From the NCBI GenBank assembly GCA_031551755.1, contig JAVBNE010000006.1, positions 1 through 64,000 on the forward strand: 64,000 nt of DNA, given 5' to 3'. The stretch is from JAVBMU01 sp031551755. Lineage in GTDB: Bacteria; Actinomycetota; Actinomycetes; Actinomycetales; Cellulomonadaceae. Below are positions 23,483 to 32,025 of this stretch, piece by piece (the stretch's first letter is position 1; the number at the start of each line of letters is the position of its first letter). The notes under the pieces were generated by a model. It saw only the letters and a program-made list of their open reading frames with translations, made no database searches and was not told where the DNA came from. Both the position numbers and the translations under genes were made by a program.

Positions 23483-24943
23483 ATGACAGTGACCACACCG
23501 TTCACGACCACGAACTCGGGCGCACCGGTAGCGTCCGACGACCATTCGCTGTCCGTCGGCGCCGACGGACCGATCGTCCTCCACGACCACTACCTCATCG
23601 AGAAGCTCGCCCAGTTCAACCGGGAGCGGGTACCCGAGCGGGTCGTCCACGCCAAGGGCCACGGCGCCTTCGGCACCTTCACCACCACAGCCGATGTCTC
23701 CGCGTACACCAGGGCAGCGCTCTTCCAGCCGGGTGTGACCACCGAGATGCTGGCACGGTTCTCCACCGTCGCCGGCGAGATGGGCTCTCCCGACACCTGG
23801 CGCGACCCGCGTGGCTTCGCGCTGAAGTTCTACACGACCGAGGGCAACTACGATTTGGTGGGCAACAACACCCCGGTCTTCTTCCTGCGCGATGGGATCA
23901 AATTCCCCGACTTCATCCACTCCCAGAAGCGGCTACCCGGCTCCGGTCTGCGGGACAACGACATGCAGTGGGACTTCTGGACGCTGACCCCGGCGACGGC
24001 GCACCAGGTCACCTGGCTGATGGGCGACCGCGGGATCCCCAAGACGTGGCGCCACATGGACGGCTTCGGTTCGCACACCTACCAGTGGATCAACGCCACC
24101 GGCGAGCGATTCTGGGTCAAGTACCACTTCAAGACCCAGCAGGGCATCGCGAACATGCCGGCCGACGAGGCCGCCATGCTGGCCGGCACGGACGGCGACG
24201 TGCACCGCCGCGACCTGTATGAGCACATCGAAACCGGGGACTTTCCCCGCTGGACGTTGAAGGTCCAGATCATGCCGTACGCGGACGCCAAGGACTACCG
24301 GTTCAACCCCTTCGACCTGACAAAGGTGTGGCCGTACGAGGACTACCCGCTGATCGAGGTCGGTGTGATGGAGCTCAACCGCAACCCGCGGAATCACTTT
24401 GCGGAGATCGAGCAGGCCGCGTTCGCGCCGTCGAACTTCGTACCCGGGATCGCGGCGAGCCCCGACAAGATGTTGCTCACCCGGATCTTCGCCTACGCGG
24501 ATGCCCACCGCTGGCGGATCGGCGCCAACCACGCCGAGCTTCCGGTGAACCAGGCCAAGAACGCGGACCCCGCGGGCCACTCGTTCTCCAAGGACGGCCC
24601 GATGCGGTTCTCCTTCGCCGACCCTTCGGTGCCGGTCTATGCACCGAACAGCGTGGGCGGCGCCCACGCCGACCCGGCGCGCGCTGCCGAGTCCCGGGGT
24701 TGGGAATCCGACGGCGAGCTGGTGCGGTCGGCCAGCACGCTGCACGCCGAGGACGACGACTGGGGCCAGGCGGGCACGCTGTACCGCAAGGTTTTCGACG
24801 ACGACGCCAAGAAGCGGTTCCTCGACACCATCACCGGTCACGTCGGTGCCGTCCGCAGCGACGACATCCGTGAGCGGGCGATCCAGTACTGGACCAACGT
24901 GGATGCCGACCTCGGCGCCCAGCTCCGGGCGAACCTGCAATAG
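23483..24943 (+). CDS. katA: Monofunctional haem catalase
   Basis: Decomposes hydrogen peroxide. The 486-residue length fits small-subunit clade catalases. Catalytic His lies in RVVHAKGHGAFGTF, the distal Asn in NNTPVFFLRDGIKFPDFIH, and the haem-ligand tyrosine in RIFAYADAHRWRIG. GAGGGAG precedes the ATG. It forms an operon with the Fur-type gene and is followed by a strong hairpin. Confidence 0.98.
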   Translation: MTVTTPFTTTNSGAPVASDDHSLSVGADGPIVLHDHYLIEKLAQFNRERVPERVVHAKGHGAFGTFTTTADVSAYTRAALFQPGVTTEMLARFSTVAGEMGSPDTWRDPRGFALKFYTTEGNYDLVGNNTPVFFLRDGIKFPDFIHSQKRLPGSGLRDNDMQWDFWTLTPATAHQVTWLMGDRGIPKTWRHMDGFGSHTYQWINATGERFWVKYHFKTQQGIANMPADEAAMLAGTDGDVHRRDLYEHIETGDFPRWTLKVQIMPYADAKDYRFNPFDLTKVWPYEDYPLIEVGVMELNRNPRNHFAEIEQAAFAPSNFVPGIAASPDKMLLTRIFAYADAHRWRIGANHAELPVNQAKNADPAGHSFSKDGPMRFSFADPSVPVYAPNSVGGAHADPARAAESRGWESDGELVRSASTLHAEDDDWGQAGTLYRKVFDDDAKKRFLDTITGHVGAVRSDDIRERAIQYWTNVDADLGAQLRANLQ

Positions 24944-24986
24944 TCATCGCCTCCCACCACGGCACCTCGATGTGGGAGTGAGCACC

Positions 24987-25027
24987 GGTGTGGGGGCCGG
25001 GGTGGCATGCACCCCGGCCCCCACACC
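24987..25027 (+). terminator. Strong hairpin terminator after katA
   Basis: An 18-bp perfect stem (left arm starting GGTGTGGGGGCC) around the five-base loop GCATG, 44 nt after the katA stop. No clear U-run follows, as is usual in actinomycete terminators. It also lies just before the ribosome site of the DUF1844 gene, separating the two units. Confidence 0.75.
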
Positions 25028-25044
25028 CATGGAAGGATGTCCCC

Positions 25045-25413
25045 ATGACCTTCGACGACGCACATGTCCCCTCGACCGATGCGGTTGACTCGGCCACTCG
25101 GGACATCGCCGACGTCGCCGCCGTTCAAGTCATCACCACCGCCGCCGTCCACCTGATGAGTGCCGCCGCCGTCAAGTGCGGGCTAGCCGAGGACGCCGAA
25201 GAACAGGGCCACCTCGACCTCGACGAGGCCCGCAAACTCATCAACGCCTTGGCCGCTTTGGTGACGGCCTCCGCCCCCGACATCGGCAGCCAGCACGCGC
25301 GCTCCCTGCGCGACGGCTTGCGCTCCCTGCAACTCGCCTTCCGCGAGGCCTCCCCCTATCCGGACCAGCCGGGTGAGGGTCCCGGCGAGAAGTACACCGG
25401 TGCGGTAAGTTGA
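25045..25413 (+). CDS. DUF1844-family protein
   Basis: A 122-residue protein with the DUF1844 pattern: AAVQVITTAAVHLMSAAAVKCGLAE followed by HLDLDEARKLINALAALVTASAPD. The family is found in actinobacteria and some other bacteria, often beside infC, and its function is unknown. ATG 25045 has GGAAGG upstream. The gene overlaps the following membrane-protein gene by four bases. Mostly helical; no signal peptide. Confidence 0.85.
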   Translation: MTFDDAHVPSTDAVDSATRDIADVAAVQVITTAAVHLMSAAAVKCGLAEDAEEQGHLDLDEARKLINALAALVTASAPDIGSQHARSLRDGLRSLQLAFREASPYPDQPGEGPGEKYTGAVS

Positions 25414-25925
25414 CCATTCCACGCCGCGCGATCGTGGTGATCGCGGCCCTGACCGCCGCGCTCATCATCGTTACAAGTATTGGCGCCTATCTGTGGGTGA
25501 CCACCAACAGCTGGCAGGACCGAAGCGCCCAATGGGAGTCGGCCTCTCGCGACCTCGGGGACGATGTGGCCCGGCTCGATGAAGAACTCGACGGCGCGAA
25601 CGCGGAACTGGAGTCAGCACGGTCGCAGCTGGAGACAGCCCAGAAACGCATCACAGAACTCGCCAACGAGAAGGCTCAGTTGGGCGACAAGAACGTCGCC
25701 TCCCTCAAGTATCTGGACTATCAGCACCGGGTCTCACAGGCCGCCGGCAATGTCGCGGCCGCGCTTGGAGAATGCACCACTGCACAGTCGGAACTCATCG
25801 GATACCTGAACAACCGTGAGTCCTACAAGGCTTCCGAGATCGACAAGTTCGCGACCCAGGTCAATCAGCTCTGCACGGCAGCGGCGGAAGCGAACACCCA
25901 ACTCCAGCGGGAACTCGCGAAGTGA
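25410..25925 (+). CDS. Membrane-anchored coiled-coil protein
   Basis: A 171-residue protein with one N-terminal membrane segment (about 8-30, VVIAALTAALIIVTSIGAYL) and a long heptad-type coiled coil after it (about 45-95, with LDEELDGANAELESARSQLE), then a helical region with two cysteines (GECTTAQ and NQLCTAA). The likely topology is N-in with the coiled coil outside. I do not recognise a family. It starts at TTG 25410, overlapping the DUF1844 stop, and overlaps the protease gene by four bases, so the three are translated together. Confidence 0.75.
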   Translation: MTIPRRAIVVIAALTAALIIVTSIGAYLWVTTNSWQDRSAQWESASRDLGDDVARLDEELDGANAELESARSQLETAQKRITELANEKAQLGDKNVASLKYLDYQHRVSQAAGNVAAALGECTTAQSELIGYLNNRESYKASEIDKFATQVNQLCTAAAEANTQLQRELAK

Positions 25926-26671
25926 TCGCCGTGTGTCGGCGGTGGTTGCCCGCTTCAGCGGTGGGTGCCGCGCTCGCCCTCACAACGGCGTGCGGGGTTC
26001 TGCCCTCATTGCCGCCGCCGATGCCCGACACCGTGGTGCCGTCGTTCGCACCCCAGTCCACTCCCGACGGGGCTGAGAACCTGTCCCCCGACGGTTTCGA
26101 CGCCGTGGACCGGATGGCCGTGCGGATCCGGAACGTGGGCTGCGACAGCCTGTCGACGGGTTCCGGGTTCGCGCTCGACAAGCGCACCCTCATCACGAAT
26201 AAGCATGTGGTGAAGAACTCCAGCTCACTCCAGGTGCAAACCTATGACGGCCACGACATCACCGCTCGGACGGCCAGCACGGCGAACCTCGCAGACCTGG
26301 CGATCGTGCGGACCGCCGAGGATCTACCCTCCTCACCCAGGCTTGCGACAGCCGACCCGGCAACCGGCGACCCGGTCACCGTGGTGGGCTACCCGGAAGG
26401 CGGGCGGTTGACGGTCACCCAGGGGTCCGTCGTCGGGAGCACCACCGATCCGCTCCATCAGAATCTCGGCGAAGTCCTGGTCACCGATGCCGCTGTCGAA
26501 CCTGGGAGCAGCGGCTCGGCCGCACTCAATGAGGCTGGTGAGGTGATCGGGGTCGTCTACGCCAAGACCTCGACGGGTAAGTCTCTGCTCGTGCCGGTCA
26601 GCACATTGACCAAGGTGCTCGCGGACAAGTCGGCGTTCACTGCGGTGACTGCCTGTGCGAAGGCCGACTGA
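25922..26671 (+). CDS. Secreted trypsin-like serine protease, probable lipoprotein
   Basis: A 249-residue chymotrypsin-fold protease. The catalytic triad is His95 (NKHVV), Asp125 (LADLAIV) and Ser197 (PGSSGSA). The N-terminus is a signal peptide ending at ALTTAC with Cys24, a weak lipobox. Cys74 and Cys246 could form a disulfide. There is no PDZ domain, so it is not a full HtrA. GTG 25922 overlaps the coiled-coil gene. A role in envelope protein turnover with that membrane protein is inference from the overlap. Confidence 0.85.
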   Translation: MIAVCRRWLPASAVGAALALTTACGVLPSLPPPMPDTVVPSFAPQSTPDGAENLSPDGFDAVDRMAVRIRNVGCDSLSTGSGFALDKRTLITNKHVVKNSSSLQVQTYDGHDITARTASTANLADLAIVRTAEDLPSSPRLATADPATGDPVTVVGYPEGGRLTVTQGSVVGSTTDPLHQNLGEVLVTDAAVEPGSSGSAALNEAGEVIGVVYAKTSTGKSLLVPVSTLTKVLADKSAFTAVTACAKAD

Positions 26672-26676
26672 TCGCC

Positions 26677-26682
26677 TAATCT
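26677..26682 (+). promoter_or_regulatory. -10 box of a leaderless promoter for the GerW-like gene
   Basis: TAATCT is followed by exactly 6 nt and the ATG at 26689, and no ribosome site is present. Same layout as seen before several other genes in this window. Confidence 0.55.
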
Positions 26683-26688
26683 CGGTGC

Positions 26689-27114
26689 ATGGAGAACACT
26701 TCGCGTCCCATCGAGTTCGATCCCACCCATATCACGAAGGCAGCACACGATTCGTTGACGGTGCGCAGGGTCTTCGGCGAGGCGTATGAGCGTGAGGGCA
26801 CCCTGATCATTCCGGTGGCCAAGCTGCTGGGCGGAACCGGCTCCGGCTGGGGCAGCGGTTCGGGCGAGATGAGCGGCAGCGACGAGCGGCCCGACGAGCG
26901 ATCGCCCAAGGCTGCCGGTGGTGGCGAGGGCGCCGGAGCCGGCGGTGGCTTCGGAGTCCGGGTCCGGCCGCTCGGGGTTTATGTGGTCGATCAGGAAGGC
27001 ACCCGGTGGCAGCCCGCGCTCGACCTCAACCGGGTCATTCTTGGTGGCCAGGCGACAGCCGTGGTCATCGCGGTGATCGTGGGGTGGGCATTGCGCCGTC
27101 GTCGGCACCGCTGA
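26689..27114 (+). CDS. GerW/YtfJ-family protein
   Basis: A 141-residue protein with the two blocks of the GerW (YtfJ) family: EGTLIIPVAKLLGGTGSGWG near residue 36 and GGFGVRVRPLGVYVVDQEG near 85, joined by a Gly/Ser/Asp-rich linker. A hydrophobic C-terminal segment (VILGGQATAVVIAVIVGWAL) followed by RRRRHR looks like a tail anchor. In spore formers the family acts in spores, but it is widespread in non-sporulating actinobacteria with unknown function. It has its own promoter pattern. Confidence 0.82.
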   Translation: MENTSRPIEFDPTHITKAAHDSLTVRRVFGEAYEREGTLIIPVAKLLGGTGSGWGSGSGEMSGSDERPDERSPKAAGGGEGAGAGGGFGVRVRPLGVYVVDQEGTRWQPALDLNRVILGGQATAVVIAVIVGWALRRRRHR

Positions 27115-27167
27115 TCTGCGACTACGCGGGCCACAGCAGCATTCACCCCGCGCCGAGTCCTCCCGGC

Positions 27168-28823
27168 CTACTCCGGCTTGATGTCGCGGCGTTCGAATCC
27201 GATCAACCCGGCCACGAACAATACGATCGAGACCGCCGTCATGATGATCAACGGAGCCCAGTTCATCGATTCCATCGGGATGCGTGGAGTCGCCGCGAAG
27301 GGTGTGGCATCCAGGAACCATTGCGGCAGGTTGAGCGCTTCGCCGATCAACGCGATGAACCAGACGGCCGCCAACAGCCCCCAGGTGAGGGAAACGGCTG
27401 CCCGTGGCCACCAACCGAAGAGCGCCACCGCGATGCCCACCAGAACCATCGCCGCCGGCCAATAGGCAAGCGCGGCACCGATCAACGTCGCAATCGACGA
27501 CTCGCCCCCGGAGGCGGCATAGCTCAGGCCCATGAGTGTCCCGGAAGTGATGAGGAGCAGGGGTGTGCCGAGCACGGGCAAGAGCAGTCGGCTGACAACC
27601 CATCGCCTCCGCGAAATCGCTCCCGCCAACTGGGTCTCGATCGTGCCGTTGGCCTCCTCGAGTCGCAGCTGCGTCGAGGTCTGCAGGGCAAAGACCGCAG
27701 CCAGCATGCCGAGCACCATCACCAGAACCGACGCCAGCGCATCCGCACCCCGTCCCCCGATGAACGAGGCCACCGTGTCCCCCGCATCGGCGATCAGGTC
27801 CGTCATCGAAGTGATCATCGAGCCGAACATCAACCCGGTGAGAAGAATGGTCACCGACCATCCGATAACCGGACCCCGCTGCAGCCGGAAGGCGAGCCCC
27901 CATGGTCTTCCCAAGGAGGCAGCGCCCTGCGCCGGGCCAGGCCTTTGGGCCAAGACACCACTGGCATGGTCACGGTGTGCTTCGATTCCGAGCGCAGCGG
28001 TCATCATGACACCACCGAGCGCCACCAACGGGAGCAGAGGCCACCACCGGTCAGGGCCGTAGGGCGCCATCTTCTCGGCCCAGCCGATCGGCGAGACCCA
28101 GGTCAGGGCGCTGTCCTCCAGGTCGCCCAGCATCCGGAGCACGTAGAAGACGCCGAAGACCGCCGAACCCAGGGCGTTGGCACCCCGGCCGGTGGAGGTG
28201 AGCTGAGAGCTCAGCGCACCGACTCCGAGGGCGACCCAGGCGACCCCGAACACGGAGGCGCCCATCACCAACGACCCGCTGATGCCCGCACCATCCGGGT
28301 CGAGACCTTGGGCGGCGCCGGCTCCGGCCACCCCCACACCGACCGCCAGGCAGAGGGCACCGACGACCAGATAGGTGGCCACCGACGAGGCCCACAGTCC
28401 GAGCACGCGGGACCGCAGCAGTTCGGCACGTCCGGTCTCTTCCTCCGTGCGGGTGTTGCGGGTGACCAGGAAGATCACGCCGAAGGCGATACTCAGCGCA
28501 CAGGTCATCCAGATCTTGGTCCACACCGCCCCACCGAGCGTGTTCGGCACCGCGGCTACGCCGGTGAGCGCCTTCATCGATGCCGTGGCACCGAGTTTGG
28601 CGAAGTCGTCCAGCGAGGCCTGCGTCGTGAAGACGCTCTGGTAGTAGGCGCCGACGTAGGCGAACAACCCGACCACCACCGTGAACCACACCGCCAGGCG
28701 AACCCGATTGCGCCGCACCGTGAACCGGATCATCGTGCCCCATCCGGCCACGGGGTGGTGGGGGGAACGGAAGGGCACCGCCGCGGTGCCAGCCACTGGC
28801 CGGGCGACCGTCGCTGTCATCAC
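27168..28823 (-). CDS. ABC exporter permease
   Basis: A 551-residue integral membrane protein with about 12 predicted spans in two similar halves. It is of the exporter type encoded beside a single ATPase and a TetR gene (tetronasin/multidrug-like families). RGPVIGWSVTILLTGLMFG marks the beginning of the second half. The GTG start overlaps the ATPase stop by four bases; the next codon is ATG and could also serve. The cargo is unknown; drug or lipid export is a guess from the family. Confidence 0.88.
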   Translation of the reverse strand: MMTATVARPVAGTAAVPFRSPHHPVAGWGTMIRFTVRRNRVRLAVWFTVVVGLFAYVGAYYQSVFTTQASLDDFAKLGATASMKALTGVAAVPNTLGGAVWTKIWMTCALSIAFGVIFLVTRNTRTEEETGRAELLRSRVLGLWASSVATYLVVGALCLAVGVGVAGAGAAQGLDPDGAGISGSLVMGASVFGVAWVALGVGALSSQLTSTGRGANALGSAVFGVFYVLRMLGDLEDSALTWVSPIGWAEKMAPYGPDRWWPLLPLVALGGVMMTAALGIEAHRDHASGVLAQRPGPAQGAASLGRPWGLAFRLQRGPVIGWSVTILLTGLMFGSMITSMTDLIADAGDTVASFIGGRGADALASVLVMVLGMLAAVFALQTSTQLRLEEANGTIETQLAGAISRRRWVVSRLLLPVLGTPLLLITSGTLMGLSYAASGGESSIATLIGAALAYWPAAMVLVGIAVALFGWWPRAAVSLTWGLLAAVWFIALIGEALNLPQWFLDATPFAATPRIPMESMNWAPLIIMTAVSIVLFVAGLIGFERRDIKPE

Positions 28824-29737
28824 TGGCCCCCGCTCAAGACGGCGAGTTCGTCGCCGTAGTGGCTCAGGAAGAGTTCCTCGAGTGACGGCGGAGCCGAATG
28901 GAGGGACAGCGGCGACCGTGCGGCCAGCGCGGACATCACACCGGGCAGCGCCGAGTCATCGACCGCGAAGCTGACCCGCTCGCCCTGGACTGACAGGTCA
29001 TGGATGCCGACGACTGAGGCAAGGTCCCCCGGGCCGTCCTTGAGCACCGCCGTAATCTGGGTGCGAGTCAGATGCCGCAACTGGGCCAACGTGCCCGCCT
29101 CGACCGTCCGGCCGTCGCGGATGATGGTCACGGTATCGGCCAGCTTCTCGACCTCCGCGAAGACGTGACTGGACAGCAGCACCGACCGACCATCGGCCTT
29201 GACCTCACGGATCGACTCGGTGAAGGCAGCCCCCATCAGCGGATCAAGGCCGGAGGTAGGCTCATCGAGGATCAGCAGCTCGGCATCCGTGGCCAGGGCC
29301 GCAATCAGCGCGACCTTCTGCCGGTTGCCCTTCGAGTAGGTTCGCGCCTTCTTGGTGGGGTCGAGCTCGAAGCGCTCGATCATCCGCGCACGCCGGTTCG
29401 CATCGGTCGAATGCGCCAGACGGCACAGGATGTCGATGGCCTCACCTCCGGTGAGGTTGGGCCACAAGGTGACGTCCCCGGGGACATAGGCCAGGCGGCG
29501 GTGCAGGGCCACCGCGTCAGCCCACGGGTCACCGCCGAGGAGGGTCGCCCGCCCGCCGTCGGCTCTCAGGAGTCCAAGCAGAACACGGATCGTGGTGGAC
29601 TTCCCCGAGCCGTTCGGGCCGAGAAAGCCCGTCACCTGACCTGCCGGTACGCTCAAATCCAACCCTTGCAGTGCATGGGCGCGACCGAAGCTCTTGACAA
29701 GTCCTTCGACTTCGATGGCCATGGCTGGTGTGGACAT
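28820..29737 (-). CDS. ABC transporter ATP-binding protein
   Basis: A 305-residue ATPase with Walker A GPNGSGKSTT (about 44-53), a signature loop in the variant YSKGNRQKV, and Walker B LLILDEPTSGLDP. A C-terminal domain of about 90 residues after the ABC fold is usual in DrrA-like exporter ATPases. I place the start at ATG 29737, seven bases after the tetR stop; the longer frame runs back through tetR. It works with the permease directly downstream. Confidence 0.94.
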   Translation of the reverse strand: MSTPAMAIEVEGLVKSFGRAHALQGLDLSVPAGQVTGFLGPNGSGKSTTIRVLLGLLRADGGRATLLGGDPWADAVALHRRLAYVPGDVTLWPNLTGGEAIDILCRLAHSTDANRRARMIERFELDPTKKARTYSKGNRQKVALIAALATDAELLILDEPTSGLDPLMGAAFTESIREVKADGRSVLLSSHVFAEVEKLADTVTIIRDGRTVEAGTLAQLRHLTRTQITAVLKDGPGDLASVVGIHDLSVQGERVSFAVDDSALPGVMSALAARSPLSLHSAPPSLEELFLSHYGDELAVLSGGQ

Positions 29738-29744
29738 GATTCCT

Positions 29745-30443
29745 CTATTTTCCGGAGTTGAGATAGGCGACGTAGTCGTCGAGCATCGAGCTGTCGGCCA
29801 GCAGTCCCTCGGTGAAGAGTTCCAGCGTCGGTAGGATCGTCTGGGTCCGGATCTCGCGCACCGCGGACTCGACACCGTCAGCGGATCCGAGCATAAACGC
29901 GATCATCAACGCACCGAGAGACTGATACGTCAGGTAACGCAGCCTGGCCTCTTCATCCCGCGACGGCTTGATGACGCCGCTGGCGACCCCCGCCGCCATG
30001 TAGCCGCGAGCGTCGTCCATGAGGTGTTCGACAAAATCGCGCCCTGCCTGCCCGCCCACTTGGATCGACCGCAGCATGTACACCAGCAGAGAACCGTTGG
30101 CGCCCAGTGAGCCACTCGTGCCGAGGGGGTTGAGATTGCCGAGCAGATGAGCGCTGGGATGGGCAAGGGCATCGGTCTTCAGTTCCCGGTACCGCCGTAA
30201 CACCTCGGCGTCGCAGTCCTCGCGTAGCGCCTGCTTGGTGCCGAAGTGATGCGTGATCAGCGCGGGCGAAACCTGCGCGGCTGCGGCGATGGTGCGAACC
30301 GATGCGCCGAACCCCTCGTCGGCGAAGCTCTGGATGGCCGCGTCGCGGATCCGGGCACGTGCGGTGAGATCGGTCGGTTCCCGCTCGGCCGGACCGACTC
30401 CGTCTTCCGAGCGAGGACCCGTCGCCGCAGCGACTGTACGCAT
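29745..30443 (-). CDS. TetR-family repressor
   Basis: A 232-residue regulator. The TetR helix-turn-helix (ARIRDAAIQSFADEGFGASV then VSPALITHHFGTK, about 30-75) is followed by a ligand domain that cannot be assigned to an inducer. The start ATG 30443 (MRTVAAATG) is 7 nt beyond a -10 box, making a leaderless mRNA; earlier ATG codons in frame lie upstream of the predicted transcript. It heads the operon tetR-ATPase-permease, so it probably represses the exporter and itself. Confidence 0.9.
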   Translation of the reverse strand: MRTVAAATGPRSEDGVGPAEREPTDLTARARIRDAAIQSFADEGFGASVRTIAAAAQVSPALITHHFGTKQALREDCDAEVLRRYRELKTDALAHPSAHLLGNLNPLGTSGSLGANGSLLVYMLRSIQVGGQAGRDFVEHLMDDARGYMAAGVASGVIKPSRDEEARLRYLTYQSLGALMIAFMLGSADGVESAVREIRTQTILPTLELFTEGLLADSSMLDDYVAYLNSGK

Positions 30444-30479
30444 GTACAGCATGTTAAACACGCGTACAGTCGCTGTCCA
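30430..30479 (-). promoter_or_regulatory. tetR promoter and 12-bp inverted-repeat operator
   Basis: Minus-strand promoter TGGACA (30474-30479), 17 nt, TAACAT (30451-30456), 7 nt, ATG. A perfect inverted repeat GCGACTGTACGC / GCGTACAGTCGC has one arm in the spacer (30462-30473) and the other across the first codons (30430-30441), 20 nt apart. A smaller palindrome TGTAC-GCAT-GTACA lies at 30435-30448. The layout fits autorepression. Confidence 0.75.
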
Positions 30480-30491
30480 GTCATCGGTGGG

Positions 30492-31268
30492 TCAGGCTGC
30501 GCGCCCGATTCGCAGCTCGAGTGAGTCCACCCGCGTCGAGATCGTCTCGCTCGCCGCGAGCGCCGCGTTGACCTGTGCCAATACCCGATCGAGCGCACCT
30601 CGGCCCAAGCCGGGGTCGATCCGCAGGGCGATAGCCACCTCGGCGGTGCGGCCCGGTTCGGCTACCGCGGAAGCCACGAAGGGGATGCTCGCCAACGACC
30701 CCTCGACAGCTGCTGAGACCTCCGGTGCCACCACTCCGTTCACCACGGCGGGCGCCCAGGGCTCCCCCTGGGCCAGCGCCCAAACGGCAGTGCGCGGCAC
30801 CACCACGGTCACCGGACCGCCCGGGTCGATGACCAGCAACGACCAGTCTTCGCTGACGGCCGACAGGGCGGCACGCCGCGCCTGCGCAGGGTAGGGACGG
30901 GCATCCGGCCGCCACGCCCCCATGGTCGCGACGCTGGTGAACACGGGCAAGGTGGTCCGCCCGTCAGGCGCCTGGATCGCGACGATCCCCGAGGGTGCAT
31001 CCGTCTCCCCCGCGTGACAGGCCCCCTCACCCGGCTCCCCGACCTCGGTCAGCACCGGCACGAGCACCCGCGTGGGTGCGAGCGCCGCAACGACGGCCGA
31101 GAGCGAGGCTTCACGACGGGAGTAGTCCGCGAGCACAGCCGCCAAGGCGGGGTCCGCGGAGCCGTCGTCCCCGGCGAATCCCGATCCGGTCGGCAGGTCG
31201 CGACCACCCGGTGCTGGGGCCGCGCCCGCTTCCGGGTGGCCGTCGGCCCGCTGCCCGCCGGCCGTCAT
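30492..31268 (-). CDS. SseB-like protein
   Basis: A 258-residue protein with an SseB N-terminal-type fold: REASLSAVVAALAPTRVLVPVL, then LPVFTSVATMGAWRPDARPYP and LLVIDPGGPVTVVVPR. SseB-family proteins have varied or unknown functions, and in actinobacteria a copy often lies after hisA. The ATG overlaps the hisA stop by four bases, making it the last gene of the his operon. The first 50 residues are Gly/Ala/Pro-rich. Confidence 0.8.
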   Translation of the reverse strand: MTAGGQRADGHPEAGAAPAPGGRDLPTGSGFAGDDGSADPALAAVLADYSRREASLSAVVAALAPTRVLVPVLTEVGEPGEGACHAGETDAPSGIVAIQAPDGRTTLPVFTSVATMGAWRPDARPYPAQARRAALSAVSEDWSLLVIDPGGPVTVVVPRTAVWALAQGEPWAPAVVNGVVAPEVSAAVEGSLASIPFVASAVAEPGRTAEVAIALRIDPGLGRGALDRVLAQVNAALAASETISTRVDSLELRIGRAA

Positions 31269-31996
31269 GGGCGACCGGCGACGTCGAGCGCCTGCGGCAA
31301 AGTGAACGCACCGGCATAGAGCGCCTTGCCGACGATCGCAGCCTCCACCCCGACCGGCACCAGGCCGCGCAGGACCTCCAGGTCGGCCAGGCTCGACACG
31401 CCACCCGAGGCGACGACCGGCGCCGGCGTCCGGCGGCAGACCTCTCGGAGCAACTCGACGTTGGGGCCCTGCAGGGTGCCGTCCTTCGTCACATCGGTCA
31501 CCACGTATCGCGAACAACCTACGGCATCGAGCCGAGCCAGGACTTCCCAGAGGTCCCCGCCTTCCTCGGTCCACCCCCGGGCGGCCAAGGTAGTGCCCCG
31601 CACATCCAGGCCGACGGCGATCGCATCGCCGTGTTCCGCGATTACCTTCGCCGTCCAGTCCGGGTTCTCCAGGGCGGCCGTGCCGAGGTTCACCCGCGCG
31701 GCACCGGTAGCCAGTGCCCGCGCCAGCGAGTCGTCATCCCGGATGCCACCCGACAGCTCGACCCGCACATCCAGGTGCCCGACCACGTCGGCCAAGAGGT
31801 CGGCGTTCGAACCCCGACCGAAGGCCGCATCCAGGTCGACCAGGTGGATCCACTCAGCGCCACCGGCCTGCCAGTCAGCGGCGGCAGCCATGGGGTCGCC
31901 GTAGGAGGTCTCGGAGCCCGCGGCCCCCTGAACAAGTCGCACGGCCTGCCCATCGGCGACGTCGACGGCGGGCAGGAGGACCAGACGTTCAGGCAT
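31265..31996 (-). CDS. hisA: Phosphoribosyl isomerase A (HisA/PriA)
   Basis: A (beta/alpha)8 isomerase of histidine synthesis that converts ProFAR to PRFAR. In actinobacteria that lack trpF the homologue (PriA) also acts in tryptophan synthesis; whether that holds here cannot be seen. The 243-residue protein starts LLPAVDVADGQAVRLVQG with the catalytic Asp, and has LSGGIRDD and VVTDVTKDGTLQGPN with the second Asp. ATG 31996 has GAAAGG upstream. Confidence 0.95.
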   Translation of the reverse strand: MPERLVLLPAVDVADGQAVRLVQGAAGSETSYGDPMAAAADWQAGGAEWIHLVDLDAAFGRGSNADLLADVVGHLDVRVELSGGIRDDDSLARALATGAARVNLGTAALENPDWTAKVIAEHGDAIAVGLDVRGTTLAARGWTEEGGDLWEVLARLDAVGCSRYVVTDVTKDGTLQGPNVELLREVCRRTPAPVVASGGVSSLADLEVLRGLVPVGVEAAIVGKALYAGAFTLPQALDVAGRP

Positions 31997-32025
31997 GAGC
32001 AACCTTTCGGGGTTCACGGGCGGGT

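Noticed and set aside
27006..28859. 617-residue plus-strand frame and the 448-residue minus-strand frame at 26557-27903
   Set aside because: They oppose or overlap the ABC permease, GerW-like and protease genes and have no domain pattern.
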